Positions 34,500 to 45,324 of a DNA stretch of 64,000 bases are shown one piece after another. A model generated the notes under the pieces. It saw only the letters and a list, made by a program, of their open reading frames with translations. It was not told where the DNA came from and did no database searches. This stretch comes from Xylaria sp. FL1777. Lineage: Eukaryota; Ascomycota; Sordariomycetes; Xylariales; Xylariaceae. How positions within the stretch are numbered: position 1 is the stretch's first letter; the number at the start of each line of letters is the position of its first letter. The position numbers and the translations under genes were made by a program. The DNA is taken from positions 87,161-151,160 of the forward strand of contig MU400607.1 in assembly GCA_022578965.1 (NCBI GenBank), given 5' to 3'.

Positions 34500-34560
34500 C
34501 TATCGTCTATCATCTATAGTTTAGCATCTATCGTCTAGTATCTATCATCTAGCATCTATG
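34500..34560. repeat. Short minisatellite of ATCTATCGTCT-like units
   Basis: About five imperfect copies of a 10-12 bp unit (CTATCGTCTAT, CATCTATAGT and similar) lie in tandem just beyond the 3' end of the methyltransferase gene. Confidence 0.7.
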
Positions 34561-34706
34561 TTCTTTCTAAGGCATGCGCATAATGCTCTGGGAACGTGCA
34601 AGATGCTCTGTCCGTTGCTCTAAGGTATCGCAAGCGCAACACGGCAGATCGTGATGCCGCCCGCATATAGCTCTATCTCCACATATTCATCGATGCCGTT
34701 CCAATC

Positions 34707-35930
34707 CTAAGAAGCCCACCCAATTCGAAAAAGCCGATACTCGCTCTCATCACCGCGTCCGATCCCGCTCGGCCGCGCAAAACGTTCCTCGTCGAGTATT
34801 GTAAGTACGCAGCCCCCGGGGTTTCGGATTCCATCACGACCGTTGAATGACGCGTGTACCGTCCCGCTAATGCCCTCAAATTTGCCCGTCGTCCGTACCG
34901 TCAGCATTAACCAGAAGACGCCATTTGGCTTCAACATGCGCGCAGCGCAGTCTCGCAGCCAGACTGCATGTTCCGGACTGTAGATCACATCCGTCGCAAC
35001 GAGGACGTCGGCTTGTTCATTCAAAGGCGAAGAGAGGTCGGGAGTCTCCCAGTCAAGAGGTGCAGCCTTAATTGACGGCGACACTGAGTCACTGTCTTGA
35101 CTTATAGGTTGGAAATTCTTGGTGATGTTCGCTTCTAGATTCTCGAGGACTATTGGATGGAAGTCGGTCGCAATTATTGTTGGCGTCGATACACCTAAGT
35201 GTGGTAAAATCTTGCCTAAGGCAATGCCGACAAGCCCCGTACCAGCCCCTAGCTCGATGATGCGCGGTACAGAACCGAGTGTACGTCTGGAAAATTTAAA
35301 CCGCGCGGGAGATGCACACATCAGCTCTGTGAAAATAAAAGCGGCGCCCCAACTTTGCAGTCCAACATCAGTATGATCAGTGCTGTCCCTGCCAGCTAGA
35401 CCGTCCGTGAGTTGCACAGTAATAGTCTCGCTCTCGGTACCATCTTCATGCTCTTCGACTTCGCCAGAACCTAGACTCAATGCGAAGTGATAGTCTCTCG
35501 TGATCTTGGTGTCCTCAATAGCCTCTTCCTCGTCTTGACTAAAGAACGAAGCTAGGACACATGATGCCTTGTCAATAGCATGTCGCTGCGAATCTTCGCT
35601 CTCAAAGCATGTCAGCTCCTCTGCGCGGCCCAAGAAACCTGTTAGCCAACGCTCGGCGAAGGCGCGCTCGTAAGGGTCGTTGCGAATCTGGAAACCTTCT
35701 TCGTCTTTGCTGTCGCCTTCATTATTATCAGATGCGTAACCAGAATCGGCCGCCGCGGGTGGATTCTTATGCGCCGAATCTGTCTGAAAAGCCAATGACG
35801 TTGGTAGCGGGCAGTAGAGAGTGTAGAGGTCGCTTAATACGGATAAAATGGAAGCTTCCGGTTGGTCGTCAAGCGAGCGTATAGCAGGCAAGCTGCTCGA
35901 CGGAGGTAGCAGGCGCCTCGCCGGGCTCAT
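34707..35930 (-). CDS. Putative protein-lysine/N-methyltransferase (METTL21/EFM-like, class I SAM-dependent)
   Basis: A single-exon gene for 407 aa. The Rossmann methyltransferase fold is evident: motif I IIELGAGTGLVGIALG at 224-239, the acidic end of strand beta-2 at Asp256 (IIATDF), and a post-II segment with VLVATDVIYSPEH around 295-310. A TrpGly-Ala pattern before motif I (LQSWGAAFIFTELM) is typical of the METTL21/nicotinamide-methyltransferase-like group that methylates lysines on translation factors and chaperones; the substrate here is inference. The N-terminal 180 residues are acidic and poorly structured. The start is the first ATG; in the sequence as it was before the retroelement arrived (35936 joined to 42821), an in-frame TGA precedes it with no other ATG between. 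A retrotransposon begins only 12 bp upstream, so the gene has lost its native promoter proximity, though the frame is intact. Confidence 0.85.
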   Translation of the reverse strand: MSPARRLLPPSSSLPAIRSLDDQPEASILSVLSDLYTLYCPLPTSLAFQTDSAHKNPPAAADSGYASDNNEGDSKDEEGFQIRNDPYERAFAERWLTGFLGRAEELTCFESEDSQRHAIDKASCVLASFFSQDEEEAIEDTKITRDYHFALSLGSGEVEEHEDGTESETITVQLTDGLAGRDSTDHTDVGLQSWGAAFIFTELMCASPARFKFSRRTLGSVPRIIELGAGTGLVGIALGKILPHLGVSTPTIIATDFHPIVLENLEANITKNFQPISQDSDSVSPSIKAAPLDWETPDLSSPLNEQADVLVATDVIYSPEHAVWLRDCAARMLKPNGVFWLMLTVRTTGKFEGISGTVHASFNGRDGIRNPGGCVLTILDEERFARPSGIGRGDESEYRLFRIGWAS

Positions 35931-35936
35931 TTGAAA

Positions 35937-35941
35937 CTGTC
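35937..35941. repeat. Target-site duplication, left copy (CTGTC)
   Basis: CTGTC precedes the left LTR and is repeated exactly after the right LTR (42816-42820). The 5-bp length is normal for LTR retrotransposon integration. Confidence 0.95.
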
Positions 35942-36231
35942 TGTCAGACGGACATTGACCTACAACCGGTCTCGGGCCAGCACCACCCGAACTAGCGCGT
36001 ATGAAGTCAGACTATTGGTTAATGATAGTTACTTGTGATATAGTTGCATATGCAGCAACCTAACAGCTAAGGAAGTCCTAGATTATATAGCGGCCCAATG
36101 AGCATAAATAGGCTAGAATATTCTTACGTACGAAAAACAAAAAAAACTATAGCTTTAAAACCCCTAGAAAATTATTAATTAAATAGTAAATATAACTAAG
36201 TTTTAAGCTTTTTACTAAAGCTCTTGTTATA
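35942..36231 (+). repeat. Left (5') LTR, 290 bp
   Basis: Aligns without gaps to 42526-42815. Its outer two thirds are close to the original sequence; its inner third (after about 36130) is heavily C-to-T/G-to-A mutated. Confidence 0.95.
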
Positions 36232-39200
36232 AATAATTTTTTACTTTTTAAAAATACTACTTATTTATAATAAACTTAAGCTATATATTTATTTTTATAC
36301 TTAGCTATATATGCATTTTTTTTTATTTATTAGCTATATAATTAGCTTAAGTTAATAAGCTTGCTTAGCTTTTAGTAGGAATTCTTACTATTTAGCTTTA
36401 AAACAAGGACTTAAAAAAGGAAAACTTTAATAAAGAAAATTTAAAAAAGTTAAGCAACAAAAAAAAAAGCAAACTTAGTACTTTATAAAAAAAACTAAAA
36501 AACGCTAATTATAATTTTAAGCTTACTGCAGAAAAACCTAATAAGCTATACTTCTTTGCATAATTATACGATTTTCTAGCTACTTTAAAACTTACGCATA
36601 ACAAACAATCGCTTAGTTTTTTTAAAGATTTTTCTTTTATTAAACAAATATTTAACTTTATTAATTTTTTTGCATAAAAAGCAAAAAGAGCTAAAAAAAA
36701 AACATAAAATAATATAACTAAGTTAACTATTTAAAAAAAAAAAGTAAACCTTAATAATATTTTTATATTTTATAACCTTTTTATGTTTAATAACATAAAT
36801 AATAAAGACTTTATAATGTTAAACATTATAATTGCAAACTTACTTAAATAGCTAATAAAAATCTATAAGCAAATATAACTTGCTTATAATAATATATAAG
36901 CTTTTATAAAATATATAAAATCTATAAACTAAGCATAATATTATAAGCTATTTATAATATATAAAGCAATTTAAACTATATATAATTTTGTTGTAAGACT
37001 TTTTTAAACTTAAACTAAAATAATATAAAACTAAATTAAGAAGTTTTAGCAAAAAATAATCTAAAGAAATATTACTTTCTTTAAAAAAGTATAAAGAACT
37101 ATTGCTTAACTAGCTACTAATGCTTAAGCAAAAAAACAAGCTATTATTTAATTAGAAAAAATAGCTAACTATTATTATTATATTTTTAGTGTTTTCTAAA
37201 AAAAAATAGCTAAACAAAAACAAGCTTGCTAAAAAAACTAAAGAATAATTAATAGCTAAGCAGCTATAAAAAACAAACAAATTAATTAATTATTTAACTA
37301 TTTTTATGCTAACTTATTTTAACTAAAAAAGCTTTGTATATATATATAAGCTGCTTTTATTAAATTTTATAACTAGCTAAACAACTATTAATAGCTAAAC
37401 GTAAATTTAATTATAAAAAAGCTTTAATTATAAAGTATTATTACTAGCTTTATAAGCTAACCTTTTATAAAACAATTAACTTTTAAAAAAAAGCTTTAAA
37501 AATAAATTATAAACAAAGCATTATAAGCTACTTAAGCTTGCTTTATTATTAAAGCTTTAAAAGCTTAATACATAGCTACTTATATTACACTTAAAGTTAT
37601 TACAGAACTAGCTTTTAATAAAAATCCTAGGTTTATTGCAAGGTTTGCTTTAAAAAAAAACCTTAATAATTCTAATAAAAATAATAACCCTTTTGCAAAA
37701 GAACTACTTTGCAGTTTTTTTAAAAAACTGCTTAAAGGCCTACAAAAGCTAACTAAAAAAAATAGCAATTCAAACAACAGATTACCTTTTAAAACACATA
37801 ATTGCTTTACAAAAGCTATTTTAAAAGCAATTAATAATTTTACGCTTAGCATAACTACTTTTAATTCTATTTAACTAAACAAGCTATAAACTTATAATAG
37901 CAAAAACCCTGCTAAATTTTTACTGTAGTAGCAAAAAGTACAAAACTATATAAAAACATACATAAAAAGCTTTTTTTTAAATAAGCACTAAATTAATTAA
38001 ATTAGTTTTTTTTTAACAAATAAAGCTTTGCTATAACACTAGTTATACTAAAAGCAAGTTTATTAAATTAGCATTACTAATAATTAAACAGCTTATTAAA
38101 TAACTATAAAAGCCTGCTTTAAAAACTTATTAGCTATTTTTTAATTAACAAATAAACTAATAAAAGTAACATATAAAAGCAATATAGCTTAGTTTTTTAC
38201 TAAAGTTTTTAACCTTAATAACTTTATAAAATAATTTAAACTTATATTTTAAACCTTTATTATAAAATGCTTACTAAAAGAATTAACTAAAATAATATAT
38301 TATATATATAAAATAATATTATAAAACAATAGTAACTTTTTAAATGCTATTTAAAAAGCTAGCATAACTTATAAAAATATGTTAGCATACTTAAGTTTTT
38401 TTTTAAAAAGCAAGCCTAGTTTAAAAAAAAAGCTTTTAAAACTAAGCTAAACTAACTATAGCAAAAAAAATTACTTTTGCTTAAGCTAAAATTTATTCTT
38501 AAAAAGCAAGTTAAGCAATAATAAAAAATCTAACAAATTTACTAAAGTAACATTAAATCTAAAAAACAAAAAGTAAGCTAATACTATTATAGCTTTTAAA
38601 AAAATAAACTAAGCTATAATTAACTAACAAAAAAAAAATAAAGTTAACTATTAATAATACAATTAAAACAATTATTATATTTTAGCTTACTATGTAAAAA
38701 AAAATATTGCTAAAAAGGAACTATTTTTAGCTTTTAAAAGAACTTTTGCTACTAAACAAAAAACTACTAAAAAAAAGCCTGCTTTAAGCATAACTAAAAA
38801 AGCTAAAATTAATACAATTATAATAAACGCGCTTATATTTTAGTTTGTAAAACTAAGTAATTCTAATTTAAATTTTTAATAAGCTTTTATAAAGCACTAC
38901 ATAAAAATAATTAGCTTATAAAAGGTAATTCTGCTTATGTATGCAATTTAAAACATAGCAAAAACTAGCTAAATAATTTAGCTAAACAAAAAAATCAAAA
39001 GCTTTAATTAAGTTATTAATTTATTATTTTTATAACTTTTATATATAATAATTAAAAATATTCTATACAAGTATTTTTAAATATAAAAAGTATAATTTTA
39101 GTAATATTAATTAACAAAGCAAAACAATAAAAGCTACTTTTTATTAAGTAGTTATAGCTTTAACTTATAATTACATTTAATATATTATATATACAAAAAG

Positions 39201-39979
39201 CAAAAAAATATTATATAAAAAAAATAGTTCTTTATTACTAAAAAAACTACTTTATTTGCTTTAGCTTTAAACTTAGCAAACTTAATAGCAATTATAATAT
39301 ATTATTTTTTTAGTAGTAACTAAAACAACACTTTTTTGCTTGCTTTTTTAAAAAAACAAACAAAATTACTTTCTTTTTTAAGTGCTACTAAAAATATTAT
39401 ACAAATTAAGCTTTGCTTAACTTAAAAACAGCTAAAATTATAGCAATTTTATTAAATAAAGCAGTAAAAAATGCATTAAACTAAGTTCTAAAAAAATTCA
39501 AGAAATTCTTATTAATTATAGCAAAAGCAGCAATACAAAAGCTACTAAACTACTAATTATAAAATTATGCAATTAATATAATTAAAAGTAAAACAGCCTT
39601 TTAAAAACTTTTTTATGCTATAAGCAATTAAAAGCTTAATATTTTAAAACTATAGCTAAAAAACATACTAAAAATATAACGTATTAAAAAATCTACTTTA
39701 TTATATAGCGCTTTTTTTATGTTTATAAAAAAAAAAGACTTCAATAATCTTTTTAAACTAGTTATAAATTATTAAAAACTTAACGCAGTTATAATACTTA
39801 TTTAATACTTTATTTTTTTAATTTTAAAATTGTAAGCTTGTTTTAAAACAGCTAAATAGTTCTTAAAAATAAACTTTAAGTTAAAATTCTATTTTATAAA
39901 AATTAAAAAAAAACACAAATAAAAAACAGCTTTTTGCTATAAATATAAACTATTTAAATATATAGTTATACTAATAAAA

Positions 39980-41510
39980 CTAATTAATGTTTTTGCAACT
40001 TTTTAATTAATAATAAACTATATTTTCTATAATTTTATTAATGCTAAATTACTAATATACCTTAATGATTTTTTTATATACGTTAATACTTAAAAAAAAC
40101 ACAACTAATTAGTTAAAAAAATATTATAACAATTTACTAAGCATAACTTAGCTATTATACTACAAAAATATAAATAGCAAGTATAAAAAGTTAAGTTTTT
40201 AAGCTATGTTATAAGCTTAAAAAATATTTTTATAACATAAAACAAAGTAAACTGCATTATTTAATAAAAACTTTTAAACACTTTAAAAAAATCGCAGTAG
40301 TTTATTAGCTTTACTAATTTTTACCGGAAATTTATTTGAAAGTTTTTTTTAATTATAAAACTACTAATAAATACTAATAAAATAAACTAAAAGCAATAAA
40401 AATAAACAAACGTTATAAATAAAGCTTTTTTTAAACTAAAATATAAATTTATTACTATTTTTATTTTAGTTTATTTTAATTTATTTTAAGTAGCTTACGT
40501 AAAAACTAATGCCTTTAACTTTGCTTTTAGTATAGTATTATTTTAAAAAAACAATAATAAAAAACTATACCTTATAGCCTTTTATTTCTAAAAGCTTATG
40601 CTTACAAAAATAAACTACAAAATATATAATAAAGAACTACTTGCTATAATAAACTTACTTAATTAATAGTAATAATACTTTAAAAGCGCTAAACATTAAA
40701 TTAAAATTTACTTAAACTATTAAAACTTATTATACTTTATAACTGCTAAAATGCTAAATCAATAATAAGCTAAGTAAGCATAACAACTAGCAATATATTA
40801 GTTTATTATTAACTATAAGCTAAAGCAGCTTAATAAAAAAGCAAACATTATGTTATGCCTTTTTTAATACTGCTTTAAGAAAAAAAGAAGTAAAAACCAG
40901 CTTATTAAGTTAGTTTTATAAAATAAGCATTTTTTATATAACAAAAAAACTATATTTAATATAGCAGTATTAGTACTATTTACTTTAAAACAACTTTATA
41001 GCTTCTTTATACTAAACTAGCTGCTAGAATTTGTTAAAAAAATTAAAAAAGCAGCTAAAAATAACCCAAAATATATAATTTAAAAAAAAAAACCCTTTAA
41101 AAACATAAAACTCCAAAACAATCTTTTATATAAAAAAAAACGCCTATAAGTACTTATTACTATTTAACAAAATATAATAAAATCTAAACATAATACAAAG
41201 ATTACAAAATATATAAGCATAAATAAAACATTAAAACTTATTACTTAGAACTTTTAATAGCTAAACATTAAAAAAACTATATGAAAATTTATTTATAAAT
41301 GCTTTAGTTATTAATAAAACAAAGCACTACGCTATATACTTTATAAACTTCTATAACTTATAGAACTACACTATGTTTTATAGCAATTAATTATAATAAA
41401 TTTTATTATAGATTTATTTCTTTTTAATAGCTACAACTTTATATAAATAATAGTAAATCCTTTTATAAAAATAAAACACTTTATCCTGTTAAAAGTTAAT
41501 AAAAAAAAAA
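39980..41510 (+). pseudogene. Remnant of Ty3/Gypsy pol (RT, RNase H, integrase)
   Basis: Reading through stops on the + strand, reverse transcriptase is recognisable by YLNDFFIYV at 40058 (the catalytic YLDD with Asp changed to Asn by a G-to-A mutation), an upstream ATF trace of the ATFQ motif, and a downstream FLSYVIS trace. RNase H is recognisable about 500 bp later by PFISKSL and a TIKT trace of TDHKNL. The shift of frame between the two indicates at least one indel. The integrase trace is weak. The element is non-functional. Confidence 0.75.
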
Positions 41511-42509
41511 CCAAAAATTTAATTAAAATATTTGCAAAATCTTATTAAAAATTATATAATATACCTTTTAATATTATTTTTAATAAAAATTCTAGGTTTA
41601 TAAGCTACTTTTAAAAAGATTTCTTAAAGCTTATTAAAATTAAACTTTAAATAAATATTACATTTTACCTTTAAACTAACAGTTAAACAAAACAACTTAA
41701 CTAAATTTTTAAAATATACTTAAGAACATTTATAAATTATAAAATAACTAATTAAAAAGATCTTTTACTTACTATAAAGTTTATATATAATAACGCTTTA
41801 TTTGCTTTAACTTATGTATTTTTGTTTTATACTAACTATAGTTTTTACTTAGTAGTATATAACTTACCTTTAAGTGCGCTATATAACCTAGCTAGCAATT
41901 TATATGCTTACTAAATAACTAAAGTCTATAAAAAAACTAAGCTATAGCTAAATAAGTCTAAATAACAAATAAAAAAATAAGCAGATAAAAAACAACAAAA
42001 AATACTACTTTATAAACTTAACTAGCTAGTTATATTAAATGCTTATTATATTAAAACTAAAAAACTTGCTAAAAAATTAAACAAAAAAATATTAGAACTT
42101 TTTAAGATTTAAAAAGTAATCTTTTTTACTGCTGTTAAGTTATTATTACTTAAAGGTTAAAAAATTTATAATTTATTTTATGTTTTACTTATTAAGCTTT
42201 ATTGCGCTAGCAATTAAATATTGCTTAACTTTAACTAGGTTTTATAAAAAGCGCTTTTAATTAAAGCAAAAAATTACTAAGTAAAAAAAATTAAAAACTT
42301 TATAAAAACTTAAAAAAATGTTAAATACTTAGTTAAATAAAAAGGTTAACTAGCTAAATAGCACTAGACTTAAAAACTTTTTGATTATATGTTTACTAAT
42401 AGCGCTAAAGCTTTTATATAAAACTTTTATTAATATAACTTTAATAAACTAGCGGATCTTTAAAGTCTAACTAATTAAAAACTTTAATACTGCTTAAAGT
42501 TAAGCTTAC

Positions 42510-42525
42510 AAAAAAAAAAAAATAG
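42510..42525 (+). other. Polypurine tract of the LTR element
   Basis: A run of A ending in TAG directly abuts the right LTR, the expected position of the plus-strand primer. This confirms the rightward orientation. The original tract was probably richer in G. Confidence 0.65.
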
Positions 42526-42815
42526 TATTAAACAAACATTAACTTACAACTAGTTTTAGGCTAGCACTACCCGAACTAGCGCATATAAAGTCAAACTATT
42601 AGTTAATAATAGTTACTTGTAATATAGTTGCATATGCGGCAACCTAACAGCTAAAGAAGTTCTAGATTATATAGCAGCCCAATAAGCATAAATAAGCCAG
42701 AATATTCCTACGTACAAAGGACGGGAAAAACCATGGCCTTAAGACCCCTAGAGAATTATTAGTTGAATAGCAAATATGACTAAGTCCCAAGCCCTCTACT
42801 AGAGCCCTTGTCACA
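42526..42815 (+). repeat. Right (3') LTR, 290 bp
   Basis: Gap-free match to the left LTR. Here the inner part (42526 to about 42715) carries most of the mutations, while the outer 100 bp are nearly intact, the mirror image of the left copy. Confidence 0.95.
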
Positions 42816-42820
42816 CTGTC
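42816..42820. repeat. Target-site duplication, right copy (CTGTC)
   Basis: Exact copy of 35937-35941, directly after the right LTR. Confidence 0.95.
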
Positions 42821-43186
42821 TGCCCTTATTCTTGATCGACTCTGGACTTTGATAACGATGAGAGATCCTGGGTTTGAAAGGGGAAATTCAAAAGACAAAT
42901 TTAGCCGTGATTGGCGCTGGTTGATTTGGGAAGTCGTGGGAGGTGGGGTTGGGGTTTAATTCTGGACCAGTCGAAATGAAGCTATCGCGAACGTGGCAAA
43001 TGAAAATTTAAGCCCCGGATTTCCTGTTGTGGATTTGTCAAAGCCGCGGCCCCAGACTGACTCACCCACCGTCAGCTTAGCTCAAGTTAGTTACACAGAC
43101 AGCCTTTCACTAAGCCGACGAAAGGGTACGAACATCATTTGCGAAGGTAAAGTAAATCCAATTGAGAAGAACGTAAACTGCATCAT
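42821..43186. other. Intergenic; original upstream region of the methyltransferase gene
   Basis: Before the retroelement inserted, this stretch directly preceded the methyltransferase start codon. Its base composition returns abruptly to normal. It also holds the 3' flank of the oxygenase gene. No separate gene is seen. Confidence 0.6.
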
Positions 43187-43996
43187 TCAGAGTTTTTCAA
43201 AATGTCGCTCAAACATCAAATCCAACCTCACGGTGTACTTTTCGCCATGCTTCACTTCCTGTCCAGAATGCCACAGCATTCTCTGCTGAAAGACCAAAGC
43301 CTTGCCTACCTTTGGCTTGATGTCGAGAAATGCGGCTTCTCTCTTGTCTCCCATTTCGTGTTCGATCTCGAGATCCTTTTGCCGCTTGCCCACTTGGCTT
43401 GGCCAGAACCGCGTTTCTCCTCCGCTTGACTCCCCACTGGGGCCTTCAGGCGCATCATTAAGGTAAATTTGACATGTTAAGAAGCTCCTCTCATCCTTTC
43501 CCGGCCGCGCATACAGTCCGTCACAATGCGGTTTGAAGTGATGACCCGGCTGATAGCGCAAGAAACTGAGTCTTTCATTGGCTTCTTTGATGCGCCAAAC
43601 AGTCTTCCTGGCGCCCATGCTGGCTTTGAGATGCGAAGGACCTGCGATCGTCTCAGCAACTTTGTCGCCCTTCCGAAGAGCTTTCACGTCTTCGGGTAGG
43701 TGAGCAACAATCCGATCATAGAGTGCCGAAGCCCATTGCGGAGAGAAGACAAGAATGTTTTGGCATTCTCGAAAGGCATTTCCCTTGCTCAAGGTTTGCC
43801 AGTCGTCTCCGGCAGCACCTTGTAGCTTAGCACATTCCTCGGGGGTGAGCAAGTTGTCTATGGTCATGGCGAAGAAAGAACTGTAATCCCCTGCCAAGGG
43901 AGAGTTGATAAAATCAATAGGCGTAACGCTGGCAGCTGACCCTTTAGGACCAGTGGGATCAAGTAGGGGCTCATGGCCCGGCGTTGAAGACTCCAT
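43187..43996 (-). CDS. 2-oxoglutarate/Fe(II)-dependent dioxygenase, prolyl 4-hydroxylase-like
   Basis: A single-exon gene for 269 aa. The double-stranded beta-helix iron site is complete: His157 and Asp159 (context HFKPHCDGLY), distal His243 (context LWHSGQEV), and the 2-oxoglutarate-binding Arg257 (context YTVRLDLMF). The motif SGGETRFW at 191-198 is typical of the prolyl 4-hydroxylase alpha-like group (P4Hc). No signal peptide is present, so it is likely cytosolic or nuclear and unlike the ER collagen enzymes. It probably hydroxylates a protein side chain or a small molecule; the substrate is unknown. The start ATG gives the expected N-terminal lead-in to the domain. The coding sequence appears normal although it lies 370 bp from a heavily mutated transposon. 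Confidence 0.88.
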   Translation of the reverse strand: MESSTPGHEPLLDPTGPKGSAASVTPIDFINSPLAGDYSSFFAMTIDNLLTPEECAKLQGAAGDDWQTLSKGNAFRECQNILVFSPQWASALYDRIVAHLPEDVKALRKGDKVAETIAGPSHLKASMGARKTVWRIKEANERLSFLRYQPGHHFKPHCDGLYARPGKDERSFLTCQIYLNDAPEGPSGESSGGETRFWPSQVGKRQKDLEIEHEMGDKREAAFLDIKPKVGKALVFQQRMLWHSGQEVKHGEKYTVRLDLMFERHFEKL

Positions 43997-45324
43997 TGTG
44001 ATCAGATTGAAATATTCAGACTCAGGTAGGCATCAAGAAATGACCAACTGTGAATGGTGTGGTGATGGGACATATTTCAGTGGGCGGGCACCAGTCCTTC
44101 TATATACTGTACGTAAACCGGTAGATCGGTACTAGAATCGTATGTTGGCTTTTGACTCATACGGCTGTGGTGCCGACGCTGTGATCCTTCAGAAGGACCA
44201 TGGTGATGAAGATATCATCATAGAGTGGCACAGCCTCAGGGAAATGCGTGTGAATCATAGAAAAGCGGATATACTAGCACTGGTACCGGTATCTGAATCT
44301 AGGGAGGTAGGTATCTAGTGTAGATGATCTGGTTAATGAACTCCTTCCATCTTCAAAACGGCATCTTACGTATGAAATATAAGAACTGGAAGTGTGTATG
44401 TAGTACCTACCTGACACTTGAAACCCACAGTGTGTTTTACTGTGCGAAATAGCATTGACCTGGGCTGGACCGCGCACTGCTGCGTAATGTACCTGGGTAT
44501 AACCAGGTACCTACTTAAGTACCCAGGTATAGGTACCAGTACATGTATACATCATTACTTACCTACCTACTTAGCTTTAGGTAAGGCACCTAGGTATGCG
44601 TAGGTACCCTGAATTGATTCAGATTCGAGGCAGCCCCACCGCAGAAATCAATTCCGTCCTCTCATCAAAAAAAGGCGAACAGACTCAAAATCTACCTCTG
44701 TTGCGACGAACGCGAAGACGAGGCTGACGATTAACGACTGCATTTCACCACAACCCACCCTTGGACTTTGCCTGGAGTAAAAGTCCAAGTCCCCATCCCC
44801 ATCCCCGTCCCCTTTTCTAATTAGACTTCTGGTGAAAGTCTCGCTTTCGGGCAACCACTACGCATACCCACGCATTAGCCATACCATCTGCGACAAACAT
44901 TCCTCGTCTACAGTCGAAGAAGGCTCTGTTGCCGTGACGATCGATATCTTGCAGCGTCCAGTGCGAACAACACCCACCGTACTCGGATCGTCACCACCGC
45001 TGTTGCCGCCGCTGCTGCTGCTGTTGCGTGTCGCGCCTTTGCATCTGTCTTTACTACATACTTAACCTACCTTCCAATCGAAAAGAGAAAATCTATTCCT
45101 TGCCTCCCCGCCCTACCCAGTAGGCTACGTCAATCCCATCTCGACGAGACCTGCCCCTCCCCCTCCCTGCCGCCTCTCCATCTCGACTGTGGACACCATT
45201 CTTCTTCCCTTTCTCCGTCAACTTGTGATCGATCTTCTGTCGCCCATCTGTGGCCTCTTAAGCTTCTCAACCTCCTTGCCCTCTACGATCCCAACATCTG
45301 CCTTACTTCTACACACCATTCAAG
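43997..45324. promoter_or_regulatory. Divergent promoters of the oxygenase and eIF4E genes, with TACCTAGGTA repeats
   Basis: A 1.3-kb gap between divergent genes. At 44480-44615 it contains a dense cluster of palindromic ACCTAGGTA/GGTACCT motifs. From about 44900 to 45324 the sequence is C/T-rich with CTG-type triplets near 45000, as in a long leader of a highly expressed gene. No coding feature is supported. Confidence 0.5.

Larger units (their letters stand above)
29606..34706. other. Gene-poor 5-kb region with decayed coding fragments
   Basis: No intact gene is supported. It contains a decayed leftward coding fragment (31905-32330), a short leftward frame with protein-like composition at 30095-30298, a possible rightward terminal exon ending at 34118, and a short minisatellite at 34500-34560. 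The first few hundred bases must hold the promoter of the NRPS-like gene. The remainder looks like eroded sequence. Confidence 0.5.
35942..42815 (+). mobile_element. Complete but mutated Ty3/Gypsy LTR retrotransposon
   Basis: A 6,874-bp element with two 290-bp direct LTRs starting TGT and ending ACA in their less-mutated copies, flanked by the 5-bp duplication CTGTC. Between the LTRs the DNA is extremely A+T-rich and full of stops. Ghosts of pol survive in rightward order: reverse transcriptase (YLND in place of YLDD at 40058-40069, then a FLGFANFYRRF-like trace near 40310), RNase H (near 40555-40790, in a different frame) and a faint integrase trace near 41410-41510. The order RT-RH-IN is that of Ty3/Gypsy. 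A polypurine tract lies just before the right LTR. No open frame of any length remains, so the element is dead. C-to-T mutation accounts for nearly all differences between the LTRs. Confidence 0.93.

Noticed and set aside
37580..37852. 90-codon leftward frame inside the A+T-rich element
   Set aside because: It is low-complexity (Leu/Phe/Lys) and an artefact of the mutated composition; pol traces run on the opposite strand.
42662..42898. 78-codon leftward frame across the right LTR border
   Set aside because: It crosses the LTR boundary and target duplication, so it is a chance frame created by the insertion.
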